Positions 19,841 to 29,466 are shown, counted from the first letter of the stretch. The stretch: DNA of 64,000 bases from Thiothrix sp. (GCA_008015155.1 SSFA01000008.1:310001-374000), one strand, 5' to 3'. Translations and numbers: made by a program. The notes: generated by a model not told the origin, from the sequence alone.

Positions 19841-20131
19841 CTAATCAGTATCAGAGCGGTTGTTAATCCGCCGCTCATGCTCAATCTGCTTGCGCCGTTC
19901 GTCACGAATGGTTTTCCAAATCGTGACGAGTCCCACCGCAATACCCACCAGTAGCGATACAACGCCCAGCGAAGAGCGCACTGGTTCGCTAGAAAACAGC
20001 GTAAAAAACCCCTGGAATGAGGTAAACATAGCCACAGTTAGCAACCCTATTTTTGTTGTTAGCATGTTAGTAACGTCCTGAGTTGTCATGATGCGCTCCT
20101 TTTGACAATCATCAACGCTGCAATAATTCAC
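19841..20131 (-). CDS. Holin-like small membrane protein
   Basis: Two hydrophobic segments, charged C-terminus, position next to lysin-like gene. Confidence 0.5.
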   Translation of the reverse strand: MNYCSVDDCQKERIMTTQDVTNMLTTKIGLLTVAMFTSFQGFFTLFSSEPVRSSLGVVSLLVGIAVGLVTIWKTIRDERRKQIEHERRINNRSDTD

Positions 20132-21614
20132 CCGCTAATTCGCGACCCTTCCACCACCAAAATGCCCCTACAACAATCAACAGTAAACACACAGTATTAG
20201 CGACCACCAGAATGGTGAGCCAGTCTGCACCCGATTGAGCGACACTAGTCACCGTATCAGTCGCTTTTGTGACCAGCTCTTGGTTCGTCATGCCCACTGT
20301 CGCGCCCACTGTAGTAGCCGCAGCACCCGCACCACCCACGCCAATAGCCACCGAACCTTGGCGCTCTTTAGATTGCATTTTGGGCTTAGGCTGTATTTGT
20401 TTTTCTTGCGGCATGCGTAACCCGGCCATCATCAAAGCCGTATCAATTTGAGTATCTGAGTAAGGCATGAGCCACCCATTTTCAAACTCAATCATGGCAG
20501 TTAACATAGCTTTTGCCACCTGATAATCCCTTACAGCCACAGTTTCATCAGGATCAATACGCATTCTGTTTGCCACATGCGACACGTAAGCAGAGGTTTG
20601 TTCTTTGGTATTATCCGCTGAGTCACCACGGTAGGGACTCCAGCGGTTAATCATTTTGCGTACCGTATTCAGTGAGTATTTTTGCTGGTACATCAGCAAT
20701 AAATGCACAGCAGCACGCATGCCATATTCTGGTTGAACAAATTTCAATAAATCCGAGCGACGATTAGCTACTTGCCGCATCCAACTTGGCATATCTTTTG
20801 GTGCCACTTCGCCTTGCCAGTCGTCATATTTCTTGATAGCGCACGGATTGTTGTAAAGGATTCCAACCGTCACGTCTTCAGGCTTGATTCCCAATTTTTC
20901 CGCTGCGTTATAAACCTCAACCATCATAGTACCCTCAACTTTTCCATCCACATTGATAGCCGTACAACCTGAGCTATCAATGCCATTCAAATTGCGGAAC
21001 CGCACAGCTCCGCCCCCTGTTACATTTTCAACGTGACAATCGCGTGCTTCAGCAAATGTGATCGCGTGTTCTGGATGACAGCCAGGCAAGCTAATATTGC
21101 GAATACACCAGCCTTCAAAAACTCCGTCACTGAACATCAGTCCTTGGTAGTTTTTGCGTGCAAGCGGATGATTAGATTCCACCACCACAACAACATCTAT
21201 AACACCTCCTACTGCATTCCCCCGCCATTGAACTACGTCTGGGTGATAGAGTTCATCAGAGAGCATCTTGAGCAAATTGCTGGCCTTTAAATGTGTAATA
21301 AAGGGCCGTTGACCATCGCCTTGTATTACATCGCCACTGATTAAATCAGCCTCAATCTGCTCAATTGAGCAGTTATTGCCGCGAATCTCCACCCCTACAT
21401 GCAGTCGATTCAATACGAGTTTTTTAATCGTGACATTATCGGCAAAGATCACTACCCCATTGGCCACACTACCATTCCAAGTATCAATGCTAGAATCATC
21501 AGCAGCCCCATCGACTACTAATAAATCGAGCATTAACCCAGATTCTTTGCGATCAATAGCACCCAGCCACTGGCCACACTGCCCAGCTTGTTGTGTGATT
21601 AATCGCTGACTCAC
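20112..21614 (-). CDS. Beta-helix-like protein with P5-type lytic-like C-terminal domain and terminal TM segment
   Basis: NTVRKMINRWSPYRGDSADNT...FENGWLMPYSDTQIDTALMMAGL; C-terminal TM WLTILVVANTVCLLLIVVGAFWWW. Confidence 0.55.
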   Translation of the reverse strand: MSQRLITQQAGQCGQWLGAIDRKESGLMLDLLVVDGAADDSSIDTWNGSVANGVVIFADNVTIKKLVLNRLHVGVEIRGNNCSIEQIEADLISGDVIQGDGQRPFITHLKASNLLKMLSDELYHPDVVQWRGNAVGGVIDVVVVVESNHPLARKNYQGLMFSDGVFEGWCIRNISLPGCHPEHAITFAEARDCHVENVTGGGAVRFRNLNGIDSSGCTAINVDGKVEGTMMVEVYNAAEKLGIKPEDVTVGILYNNPCAIKKYDDWQGEVAPKDMPSWMRQVANRRSDLLKFVQPEYGMRAAVHLLLMYQQKYSLNTVRKMINRWSPYRGDSADNTKEQTSAYVSHVANRMRIDPDETVAVRDYQVAKAMLTAMIEFENGWLMPYSDTQIDTALMMAGLRMPQEKQIQPKPKMQSKERQGSVAIGVGGAGAAATTVGATVGMTNQELVTKATDTVTSVAQSGADWLTILVVANTVCLLLIVVGAFWWWKGRELAGELLQR

Positions 21615-21731
21615 TGCTGTAGCTCCACTTTTTCAGCAAGCGATACGTGCACATGCACGGTCAGATGACTGCATGCACTCACCAGCACCAGTGCTGTGAT
21701 ATACACCAAAGCTAAGGCTAATCCCTTCATG

Positions 21732-22040
21732 TTACTGCTGAGCATCCCAAAGCTTTTGCTTTAACAAATACCCCTCTAACGCCCAAATTTTTTCACGAGC
21801 ATGCTGACGAGCAACCTTTTTTCCAATGTCAGAATCAAAATTTTCTCGTGATACTGAAGAGCTTTCACCCGTGACAATGAACCCATTGCGCAGCTTTAAC
21901 GCACACACCGTTAATGTTGTCCCTTCAAAAACGTGGTAATCCTCACCGACGATCACCTCATCAATAAGCGCTGGTGTAAGACGTGGTGCATTCAAGCCCT
22001 TATCTTTAATTTCTTGCTCAATCTGTTGTTCATTCGACAT
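21732..22040 (-). CDS. N4 Gp49/Sf6 Gp66-family protein
   Basis: LTPALIDEVIVGEDYHVFEGTTLTVCALKLRNGFIVTGESSSV...AREKIWALEGYLL. Confidence 0.8.
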   Translation of the reverse strand: MSNEQQIEQEIKDKGLNAPRLTPALIDEVIVGEDYHVFEGTTLTVCALKLRNGFIVTGESSSVSRENFDSDIGKKVARQHAREKIWALEGYLLKQKLWDAQQ

Positions 22041-22524
22041 GATTTTCTTTCCTTTGAACTTTAATAAACATCGGCACAGCTCGACTATCAAACGACTGCA
22101 CACTATCCCAGCGCATACCAAACAATGGATCAGCCACACGCACTAAGCCGTCACGAAGCTCATAAGCCACAACAAAATGATGAGCGATTCCAATATTAGT
22201 GAGGGCTGCGACCGCGCCACTGTCAACAAGCGATTCGGCCACTGAAAAACCAGACTGCACCTGATAATGAATACCTTTATTGACTAGATGCTGCTCAATA
22301 TCATTGAGTGTCCATAGCCCATTTTTCTTAGTGAGCTTACGCGCCTCAGCGACTGACGATTGACCGCCCGAAAAATTGACAAGCATGGCAGCACTGGCCG
22401 GGCCACACTCCGTGACATTGAATCCCTGCCCCACATAATTTGGCTCTAGCTGTCTGGCTTGCTGCTGTGATGCACAAGCACTTAACGCTAGTGCGAATAA
22501 AGCAGAGATAACGACTTTAAACAC
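22030..22524 (-). CDS. C39-peptidase-like lipoprotein
   Basis: Lipobox LSAC; ECGPASAAM, HHFVVAY, ADPLFG. Confidence 0.65.
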   Translation of the reverse strand: MFKVVISALFALALSACASQQQARQLEPNYVGQGFNVTECGPASAAMLVNFSGGQSSVAEARKLTKKNGLWTLNDIEQHLVNKGIHYQVQSGFSVAESLVDSGAVAALTNIGIAHHFVVAYELRDGLVRVADPLFGMRWDSVQSFDSRAVPMFIKVQRKENHVE

Positions 22525-22569
22525 GGACTAATCCAGCTAATTAATATCTGCCATTATCCCTTTAATGAA

Positions 22570-22594
22570 AAAAGCCACCGTAGCGGTGGCTTTT
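22570..22594. terminator. Bidirectional rho-independent terminator
   Basis: AAAAGCCACCGTAGCGGTGGCTTTT. Confidence 0.8.
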
Positions 22595-22616
22595 ATGGAA
22601 GATTTTAAACGATTAA

Positions 22617-22796
22617 CTAGCGTGATTTACGCAACGATGGAAAGACAGGTCGCATCGGTGGATGACCACCGGTTGATGTGCTTGGCTTCACTGTTTGTCC
22701 TTGCCCTGGAGCCTGTGGTTTTGGAGCTTCCTGTTTCACCGGTGTATTGGCTTGAGTCGTTGTGAAATTTCCGTTACAGCCGCCGCATGTACTCAT
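22617..22796 (-). CDS. 59-aa Pro/Gln-rich protein, N-terminal MSTCGGCNG
   Basis: Translated by eye, below ORF-track cutoff; terminator follows. Confidence 0.55.
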   Translation of the reverse strand: MSTCGGCNGNFTTTQANTPVKQEAPKPQAPGQGQTVKPSTSTGGHPPMRPVFPSLRKSR

Positions 22797-22799
22797 TTT

Positions 22800-22994
22800 T
22801 TAACTACCTACTAAATAACCAATCACGAGGCCGATTGGCAGACCTAATATAAATGTCCCCCGGTAGAAGCTACAGCAGTAGCAGTGATGCGCCCCTTTGT
22901 TCAAGACTGCAAACACAGCAAAGACTACACGCGCCCACCCATGGTGATGAGCATCAGTGTAACAAGGGTTTAAGTCGGGTCGGATAAAGCGCAT
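22800..22994 (-). CDS. Small membrane protein
   Basis: ORF; C-terminal hydrophobic segment. Confidence 0.45.
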   Translation of the reverse strand: MRFIRPDLNPCYTDAHHHGWARVVFAVFAVLNKGAHHCYCCSFYRGTFILGLPIGLVIGYLVGS

Positions 22995-23011
22995 TTTATG
23001 GATTCTCTTTA

Positions 23012-23449
23012 TTAGATTGGCTCAAAGACCAAAATAGGAATGGGGACTTCGCCCAAGATCCGCTCAATCATACTTTTAACATCAGACCAAATTAACCCGC
23101 CAAGCCCACAACCAAGTGCAGGGATAGCAATTCTTGAAATGTTTCGGTCATAGATTTCATAGCGGATATTAAACAAACACATCTCAACGTCGCGCAGATC
23201 AGATGGATTGCGCCAATGTCCTTTAGTGGCAGCATTTAAGATGAGTGGATTGTTTCCAAAAACGAACACATCACCGGCTTTTAACTTGCTATTATCACAA
23301 GCAGATTTGTATGCTAAAAAGTTATCGAAGAACCTATTTTTAAACTCTAGGGCTAAACCCTTTCCCATTACACCTACAGTGTTAACTGGGTTTACCAGAG
23401 CTTGAGCACCTGATTCAAAAATAGAGCCCTCTTTTCGGTATTCGATCAT
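23012..23449 (-). CDS. Macro-domain protein (ADP-ribose hydrolase type)
   Basis: ALVNPVNTVGVMGKGLALEFK; IAIPALGCGLGGLIW. Confidence 0.88.
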   Translation of the reverse strand: MIEYRKEGSIFESGAQALVNPVNTVGVMGKGLALEFKNRFFDNFLAYKSACDNSKLKAGDVFVFGNNPLILNAATKGHWRNPSDLRDVEMCLFNIRYEIYDRNISRIAIPALGCGLGGLIWSDVKSMIERILGEVPIPILVFEPI

Positions 23450-23875
23450 TTAGAAGTCACCTCGCTTAATCACTTCAATCTCAAACGGATAGTGATGCTC
23501 AACTTCTCGCTTTTTAATCAAAAAATCAGAGGTTTCCACGCCCTTTGTATCAATGAATCGGCATGTTCCATCTGCATAGAACACCTGGAAATCAACAACA
23601 AGCTTAGTCCCACCAAGTAAATGAATAGGAACTTGCCTTAGAAAGAATAAAACCTGCTTTGCTTGCTGCTGTAGTTTAAGATGAAGATAGAAGTCACCCT
23701 CTAGCTTTGAATCAAATTTAATCCCATCATACTCAACCTGCCTCGCATTGAACTTATGGCGAGGCTGAGTTGCTATATGTTTTTCTTGTTTGCACTTCGA
23801 TAGCTTTGGCGCATCTTGATTACGCCAAGGCTTACCAAGAACTTCCTGTAATTGATCCTCACTGATACGAGTCAT
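23450..23875 (-). CDS. DUF1064 family protein
   Basis: VEYDGIKFDSKLEGDFYLHL...VVDFQVFYADGTCRFIDTKGVETSDFLIKKR. Confidence 0.78.
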   Translation of the reverse strand: MTRISEDQLQEVLGKPWRNQDAPKLSKCKQEKHIATQPRHKFNARQVEYDGIKFDSKLEGDFYLHLKLQQQAKQVLFFLRQVPIHLLGGTKLVVDFQVFYADGTCRFIDTKGVETSDFLIKKREVEHHYPFEIEVIKRGDF

Positions 23876-23899
23876 CTGCTATTTTTACCCACAACTGCA

Positions 23900-24349
23900 C
23901 TAAGACTGAGCAGACTCATTACCTTTAAAAATCTGACTTATCGTAGGGTCACCACAAGTCACTTTATAAGGTTCTGTATAGGGTGCTAATAGTGTTAGCG
24001 GGCTTAATGGAAGTAATGGTAGCCTTCGCTTCACTGAAAGCAAGTCATCCAGTCTTGCCTCCAGTTGGTAGATCCGCTGGCTAAGCTTTTTATGCTCCTC
24101 AAATAACTGTTCATACGACACCGAGGCATCGACCCCCGCACGCGAAGTACGCCATTTTACGGTAGATAACTCCTCATCCCTGTTAATGTTTTCTAGCACA
24201 TTATCAGAAATGTGGTATCCAAGGGCTTGGGTAGCTTCTTGTGCGATAGCCTCGTATGTTCGCCCACCCAATTTCGCTAGATTCTGCTCCAGCCATTGCA
24301 CCAATTTATATTTCTCGGCGAATGCTAAATTACCTTTTGTCTTTTGCAT
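23900..24349 (-). CDS. Hypothetical phage protein
   Basis: ORF, likely start MQKTKGN. Confidence 0.5.
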   Translation of the reverse strand: MQKTKGNLAFAEKYKLVQWLEQNLAKLGGRTYEAIAQEATQALGYHISDNVLENINRDEELSTVKWRTSRAGVDASVSYEQLFEEHKKLSQRIYQLEARLDDLLSVKRRLPLLPLSPLTLLAPYTEPYKVTCGDPTISQIFKGNESAQS

Positions 24350-24362
24350 GGTAGCTCCTTGG

Positions 24363-24656
24363 TTAAAGCTCAATTATTCCGCTGACTGCTAGCGAAAACT
24401 TATCGCTCATGATTTTGGTAAGTGCTGTCATCTCTGATGCCTTCATCCCAGCATTATAAAATCCAGGTCTATACTTATCGTTCTTGTCATCTAGCAGTAG
24501 CAATACCGCTTTATTTGGGTAGTAGTCGTCTACACCTTTTTCAATATCATCAATAGCCTGCCGCAACATCTCTACTACTGATGTATGCTTAGCACTACCT
24601 GTATGAGCTGCCAAACTAGTAACGTTATCCTTCATCTGACACCTATAAATGTTCAA
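24363..24656 (-). CDS. Hypothetical phage protein
   Basis: ORF in operon. Confidence 0.5.
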   Translation of the reverse strand: MNIYRCQMKDNVTSLAAHTGSAKHTSVVEMLRQAIDDIEKGVDDYYPNKAVLLLLDDKNDKYRPGFYNAGMKASEMTALTKIMSDKFSLAVSGIIEL

Positions 24657-24951
24657 TAAACGCAGCCTTCACGATAGCTGCCCGATGTTTAGGCTTAGCT
24701 TTAAGCACTAGCTTTAATGAGCTTTTCTCAGATGCATTCACTCCTTTAAGCTCGCCTTTCAAAGCATCTTTTAAATAGTCCGTTACCGCTGCATTAGGGT
24801 CAGCACCAAACTGGCTCACTAGCAGCAAGTTGGACTGCACATCAGCTAACCGACGCTCTTGTTCAGCTTGCTGTATTGACTGCTGCATATCTGCTGTAAT
24901 CGCCAACTTCTTTTGAACCACAGGCTTTCCACTTTGGTAGTTAATTAACAT
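24643..24951 (-). CDS. Hypothetical phage protein
   Basis: ORF in operon. Confidence 0.5.
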   Translation of the reverse strand: MLINYQSGKPVVQKKLAITADMQQSIQQAEQERRLADVQSNLLLVSQFGADPNAAVTDYLKDALKGELKGVNASEKSSLKLVLKAKPKHRAAIVKAAFIEHL

Positions 24952-25198
24952 TGCCTAGCACCCTTTCTGCATAGCGCTTGCGTGAATCATTTGCATTAAG
25001 TTTACTCATTGATTGCAGTAGCTCTTCTCTATATTCGCTTGATCCCTTTTTTATGAAATCGCAATCGGCAATATCAGCAATCGTCTCGGGCCAACCTGCT
25101 GGGCAAATCCTCCCTGTTTCATAATCTGCATAACAAACTGTCCATGTTTCTTGGCTAGGACGATGAAAAACGGTGTCACCTGTATCTATTCTTTCCAT
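24941..25198 (-). CDS. Hypothetical phage protein
   Basis: ORF in operon. Confidence 0.5.
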   Translation of the reverse strand: MERIDTGDTVFHRPSQETWTVCYADYETGRICPAGWPETIADIADCDFIKKGSSEYREELLQSMSKLNANDSRKRYAERVLGNVN

Positions 25199-25208
25199 GC
25201 CTCATAAC

Positions 25209-25406
25209 TCACCAATCATTAAAAATGTAATAATCAACTTTAATTCCACTCGCCTTTGCACAGATTTCCTTCAGTTTCTGCTGAGCCTTTAGCACCTGAT
25301 TCGGCGTGTACTTTGGTATATTTCGCCACTCAGACGGCAACCAGTGTCTAGGTTGCCCTTTGCTGTACTGGCTGCGCTGGCGTTGTAGGCGCTTGGAGAG
25401 TCTCAT
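25209..25406 (-). CDS. Hypothetical phage protein
   Basis: ORF in operon. Confidence 0.45.
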   Translation of the reverse strand: MRLSKRLQRQRSQYSKGQPRHWLPSEWRNIPKYTPNQVLKAQQKLKEICAKASGIKVDYYIFNDW

Positions 25407-25720
25407 AGCAAGCTCACAGCAGGCTTCTCGACATAATCATTGGAGTTTTCTTTACGCCACAAATGCAAGGCATGCGGATGTAAATTGACGTACTCACTTT
25501 TTGCGGGATGAAATTGAATAACCATATCCTCCTCATCCCACGTGGGGCAGCGATTACCTAGGGATACACTGACATGCTCCCAACCCTCTTCAACGCTAGC
25601 GATGACTTTTAATGCCTGCTTGAGCTTAAGTGACTGGATAAAGAAAGCCCCACCCCGCTTGGCTACAAACTCATCATTCAGCAGCCCCTTCAGCTGGTAT
25701 TGCTTAGGCAGTTTGAACAT
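25403..25720 (-). CDS. Hypothetical phage protein
   Basis: ORF in operon (4-nt overlap). Confidence 0.5.
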   Translation of the reverse strand: MFKLPKQYQLKGLLNDEFVAKRGGAFFIQSLKLKQALKVIASVEEGWEHVSVSLGNRCPTWDEEDMVIQFHPAKSEYVNLHPHALHLWRKENSNDYVEKPAVSLL

Positions 25721-25925
25721 GAGTACTCACCCTACGAACGCGCGCGATATTCACTGGATACGGCTCCCCTTCCACATCCACCACATTGGCCCCAAAGAAT
25801 CGGCGAGCCTCTTGAGTGATGCGCGTTCTGACGGGGGGCTTATTAGAAATAGAAAGCAGCTCAACGTCCGCACCTACTGGATATGACTGATTAAACTCCG
25901 TTATTTGCTTACTACGAGTACTCAC
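25704..25925 (-). CDS. Hypothetical phage protein
   Basis: ORF in operon. Confidence 0.5.
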   Translation of the reverse strand: MSTRSKQITEFNQSYPVGADVELLSISNKPPVRTRITQEARRFFGANVVDVEGEPYPVNIARVRRVSTHVQTA

Positions 25926-26197
25926 TATTCAACCTCCTGAGCGTCTTGAACATCACTTATCAATGAAAAGCTAAACACCACTTGGTTAGTCGGTTGGTTA
26001 TAATTAGAGACATAAGTAATGCTGGCCTGCTGCCGCCGACCTGTTTCACCTGTTTGCTTATCAAACTCGATGAATACCACCGTATCACCGCGCTGGAATC
26101 CACGATCTGAGTTATCGCGGATCTCGAATTTTTTCTCACCCCGTATCAGCGGAATGAAATAACAAGGATAAATTTTTAAGTGGTGAATCATTGGCAT
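25925..26197 (-). CDS. DUF3850/ASCH-like protein
   Basis: HHLKIYPCYFIPLIRGEKKFEIRDNSDRGFQRGDTVVFIEFD. Confidence 0.75.
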   Translation of the reverse strand: MPMIHHLKIYPCYFIPLIRGEKKFEIRDNSDRGFQRGDTVVFIEFDKQTGETGRRQQASITYVSNYNQPTNQVVFSFSLISDVQDAQEVE

Positions 26198-27078
26198 TCC
26201 TTCGCACTTTTATGGAAATAACGATTAAGCTGCTGCCCTATCCAGTGACCTACTTGAACAGACACACCATTACCAATTTGACGATAAGCCGATGTTTCTG
26301 AAACTGGAAACTCAAACCAGTCGGGAACACCCTGCAAGCGTGCATACTCACGTACTGAATAGGGCCTAACGCCCAGCGGAAATCGCTTATCCACTACTAA
26401 TCTGGTGCTTTTATCTTTGGCATAATGAGCCACACATGTTGGGGCTAAATCACCTTTTGCTGGGTCGCTAATGATCGGCTTATCTCGATAACCCCCTTCC
26501 ATTCGGGTTTTTACAGCCGATGGAATATTCACTACAGGATCGCGCTCTAAAATATCGGCTAGTGTGCTAGCTTTTAGAGCAATTGGAACATTAGGGTTAA
26601 ATGGTTTTCTTGTACCAAATATAATTAAGCGATCACGCTTTTGTGGTAGCCATGTTTGTGATTTTATTGGGCAAAAAACTTTTACATGATAGTCGGGTAG
26701 CTGGGTCATGGCTTCCATAACAACCGGGAATCTTCGCATGCCTGGTACGTTTTCTAGTACATAGACCTCCGGTTTTTTTACTGCCAGATGCCTGAGAGCG
26801 TGTAGATATAACTCATCACCAGTTCTCGTGCCTGATATATCAGCAATTGGGCTGTACTTAGCGCATGGATAAGTAAAGACCATAACATCACAATCCAACT
26901 GTTTTTTTACTAACTCTTGTGTAATGTCGCATTGCTTAATGTGATCGCCTAAATTATGTTGATATGTTTTTACTGCATCAGCATCTAACTCAAATGCAGA
27001 TTTAATAGTTACCCCAGCTTGTAGTAGACCAATATCCATCAAGCCAGCACCGGAAAAATAAGAGTTAACGGTAATCAT
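26188..27078 (-). CDS. C5-cytosine DNA methyltransferase
   Basis: YFSGAGLMDIGLLQAG; TYPCAKYS; LENVPGM; C-terminal RQIGNGVSVQVG. Confidence 0.9.
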   Translation of the reverse strand: MITVNSYFSGAGLMDIGLLQAGVTIKSAFELDADAVKTYQHNLGDHIKQCDITQELVKKQLDCDVMVFTYPCAKYSPIADISGTRTGDELYLHALRHLAVKKPEVYVLENVPGMRRFPVVMEAMTQLPDYHVKVFCPIKSQTWLPQKRDRLIIFGTRKPFNPNVPIALKASTLADILERDPVVNIPSAVKTRMEGGYRDKPIISDPAKGDLAPTCVAHYAKDKSTRLVVDKRFPLGVRPYSVREYARLQGVPDWFEFPVSETSAYRQIGNGVSVQVGHWIGQQLNRYFHKSAKECQ

Positions 27079-27851
27079 TTGTGAACCTTTTGGTCATGAC
27101 TCAACCGATAATCCCCCCAAGCACATTCAAATATGCTGCAATGCTCTAGCAAGCGTGAGTACACACGATCACCCAGTATCTCTGGGAAAACACTCACGGA
27201 CTGATTGCTAATCAAGAGTGTGGATAGGTTTTTGTTGTAGCGATGGCTAATAATCGTATTGATAATCTCGCGGTCTTTATCGCTGAAACCTGATGCCCCT
27301 ACCTCGTCAAGTACTAGAAAGACTGTTTCACCGAATAAGTTCAGAAGGTCATTCTCAGCAAACTGGCGAGTTGTCCAATTGCCTTTAATAAGACTCAGTA
27401 CCGTGGCGCACTCCACGTATAAAGCCTCTTGCCCAGCTTGTTGAATAGCATTGAGCGTAGCGACTGCCATGTGAGTCTTACCTGTACCGGTACTCCCAGA
27501 AAGAATCAGATTTCCTACTACGTTTTTTGAAAACTGCATAACGCTTGCTTTCACTTTGGCCGCTTCAGCACAGGTCGGCACGTAGCTTTTAAAACTCGCG
27601 TGAAGTAATTTCGCTGGCACACCGTTAGGATTCGTGTGGTCAAGTTTCAGTGCTGAACGACGTAGCGTGGCGCGATCTTTAACCTGTGCATTACGTAACT
27701 CAACTGCCTGAGCCTCACGATCCGCTTTTAGTTCTGCCTGAATCGCTACAGTACGCTCAGCCATCAGCTGCTCATAACTGATAGCTGGTTGATTAGCATA
27801 CTGCTCTTGAATTACTAGCCAGTCATACGCATTACTTGCCGACATTATCAA
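27075..27851 (-). CDS. DnaC-like helicase loader ATPase
   Basis: LSGSTGTGKTHMAVATLNAI, FLVLDEVG, follows O-like gene. Confidence 0.85.
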   Translation of the reverse strand: MIMSASNAYDWLVIQEQYANQPAISYEQLMAERTVAIQAELKADREAQAVELRNAQVKDRATLRRSALKLDHTNPNGVPAKLLHASFKSYVPTCAEAAKVKASVMQFSKNVVGNLILSGSTGTGKTHMAVATLNAIQQAGQEALYVECATVLSLIKGNWTTRQFAENDLLNLFGETVFLVLDEVGASGFSDKDREIINTIISHRYNKNLSTLLISNQSVSVFPEILGDRVYSRLLEHCSIFECAWGDYRLSHDQKVHK

Positions 27852-28788
27852 TCTCCTCTTGCAGCGCCTCGATTTCTTTCAGCAATCGTGCTAACTCTTC
27901 AGGGTCATCCTCTGTGGCTGGCTGAGTTGCTTTATGTGATTCCCATGCTGCATTAATTCCGCAGAATGGGCTTTTCATGGAGGTTTTTGGCGAAGCGCTA
28001 GGCACCACAATTTTTATCCACTCGTTATCCATCGTATGCTTGATAGCCGCTTCCATCGCCTCCTTGCTTGATAACTCTGCCAGTACGTTGATTTGAGCTT
28101 GCAAGCCCTGTGTACTCTTAATCGGTTTTTTGATAACGGTGTGGCGGTATTTGAGATAGCTCAGCAGGAATCCCTTCGGTACATGCTTGCAATCGCAGTC
28201 GTTGATTAGCTCTTTCATAGTTAGTTCAGTCGCCTCGGTAATCTCACCGCGTTTAGCATGAGTGCGTTTAGCAGGCTCGATAGGTTTGCTTTCAGGCTCT
28301 ACAGGCTCAATGACTGTTTCTGCTAGTTCGATAGCTTGACTTGCAAGGGATGAATCACTCACGTCCCCCTGTGGGGGGACTATAGGGGGGATATTATTTA
28401 TATTTTCTTTAATACTTTCTTTAGAGGGTGCAAATTCTGCACTACCAATATGCAAATTCTGCACTACCCCTAGTGAATTATTTGCACTAGGTGGTGCAAA
28501 TTCTGCACCACTATATAAATCAATGATTTGATAGCTGTTCATGGTATTAATACCATCAGCTTTGCCACGGACAACTGACAAAAAACCATTGTTTTCTAAT
28601 GCGGCAATAATGTTAAAAGCTGATCGACGTGAAATTGAAGCATGGTCAGCAATCTGCGATATGCTTAGCTCACATTGGGTACGCTGATAACCGTAGGTGA
28701 AGCGAGCAATCACAAGCAGCACCGCTTTTTCAGCAGGCGGTATTTTCAACGTGATGAGTTTGTTAGGAACCTGTGTGTACTCGGTCAT
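27832..28788 (-). CDS. Phage replication protein O-like (N-terminal wHTH)
   Basis: YTQVPNKLITLKIPPAEKAVLLVIARFTYGYQRT; followed by DnaC-like gene. Confidence 0.78.
   Translation of the reverse strand: MTEYTQVPNKLITLKIPPAEKAVLLVIARFTYGYQRTQCELSISQIADHASISRRSAFNIIAALENNGFLSVVRGKADGINTMNSYQIIDLYSGAEFAPPSANNSLGVVQNLHIGSAEFAPSKESIKENINNIPPIVPPQGDVSDSSLASQAIELAETVIEPVEPESKPIEPAKRTHAKRGEITEATELTMKELINDCDCKHVPKGFLLSYLKYRHTVIKKPIKSTQGLQAQINVLAELSSKEAMEAAIKHTMDNEWIKIVVPSASPKTSMKSPFCGINAAWESHKATQPATEDDPEELARLLKEIEALQEEIDNVGK
28428..28510. repeat. Origin-like iterons inside O-like gene
   Basis: GTGCAAATTCTGCACTA / ATGCAAATTCTGCACTA / (degenerate) / GTGCAAATTCTGCACCA at 21-23 bp spacing. Confidence 0.75.
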
Positions 28789-28832
28789 AACCTGACCTTT
28801 GTTATAGAGTTGTTTTGTGTAGGCTATTCTGC

Positions 28833-29318
28833 TCATGCCCATACCTCCTTCATCGCCTTTTCAAGCTCACGCTGAGCAAGATACGCTTCAAGCTGTTTAC
28901 GTCCTGCAATGGGCTTTAACTTCGACTTAGGGATGTTTAAATCACGCTGCCACTCATCAGGATCAACCGCAACGGGAGGCGGGGCTGGCTTCTTAGGTTG
29001 ACTGATAACAGGGGGATTCTCGGACAGAAGAACATTGTTAGTCATTGGACGCGCTGGATTGCCAGCCACTCGGTAATAGCGATTCGGACTTTTGGCGTTT
29101 TTAACAGTGTCATAAACGAGAGTCTGGTCATCGACCATGCCGCGAATGACCTGCTGAATAAAGCGCGGCTTGATGGGCTTGCCGTCGTTACGCGAGTAAT
29201 TCGCTTGGATCACTCCCGCTATTTCCGAATAACTGACCGCACCAGTACGCTTAGCAATAATGTCGATAATGATTTCACGCAATGTTTTTGCTGATTTTTC
29301 CTGAGTTTGTGCTATCAT
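28833..29318 (-). CDS. Hypothetical phage early protein
   Basis: ORF upstream of O-like; likely start MIAQTQEKSAK. Confidence 0.5.
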   Translation of the reverse strand: MIAQTQEKSAKTLREIIIDIIAKRTGAVSYSEIAGVIQANYSRNDGKPIKPRFIQQVIRGMVDDQTLVYDTVKNAKSPNRYYRVAGNPARPMTNNVLLSENPPVISQPKKPAPPPVAVDPDEWQRDLNIPKSKLKPIAGRKQLEAYLAQRELEKAMKEVWA

Positions 29319-29466
29319 TTGTTTATCTCTGATGTTTAAAAACCGCTTTCTGAATCCACTCTGAAGCGGTTTTTTTTCGCCCTTAGAAAAGACCCGCCTC
29401 ATTAGAAGCGGGTAATGCAAGGATGAAGGGCTTTTACATCTTTGCAGAGGGAATCTTTAAACAGGA

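Noticed and set aside
23012-23449. Complete DarTG toxin-antitoxin
   Set aside because: No DarT-like ART gene adjacent; protein is only a macro domain.
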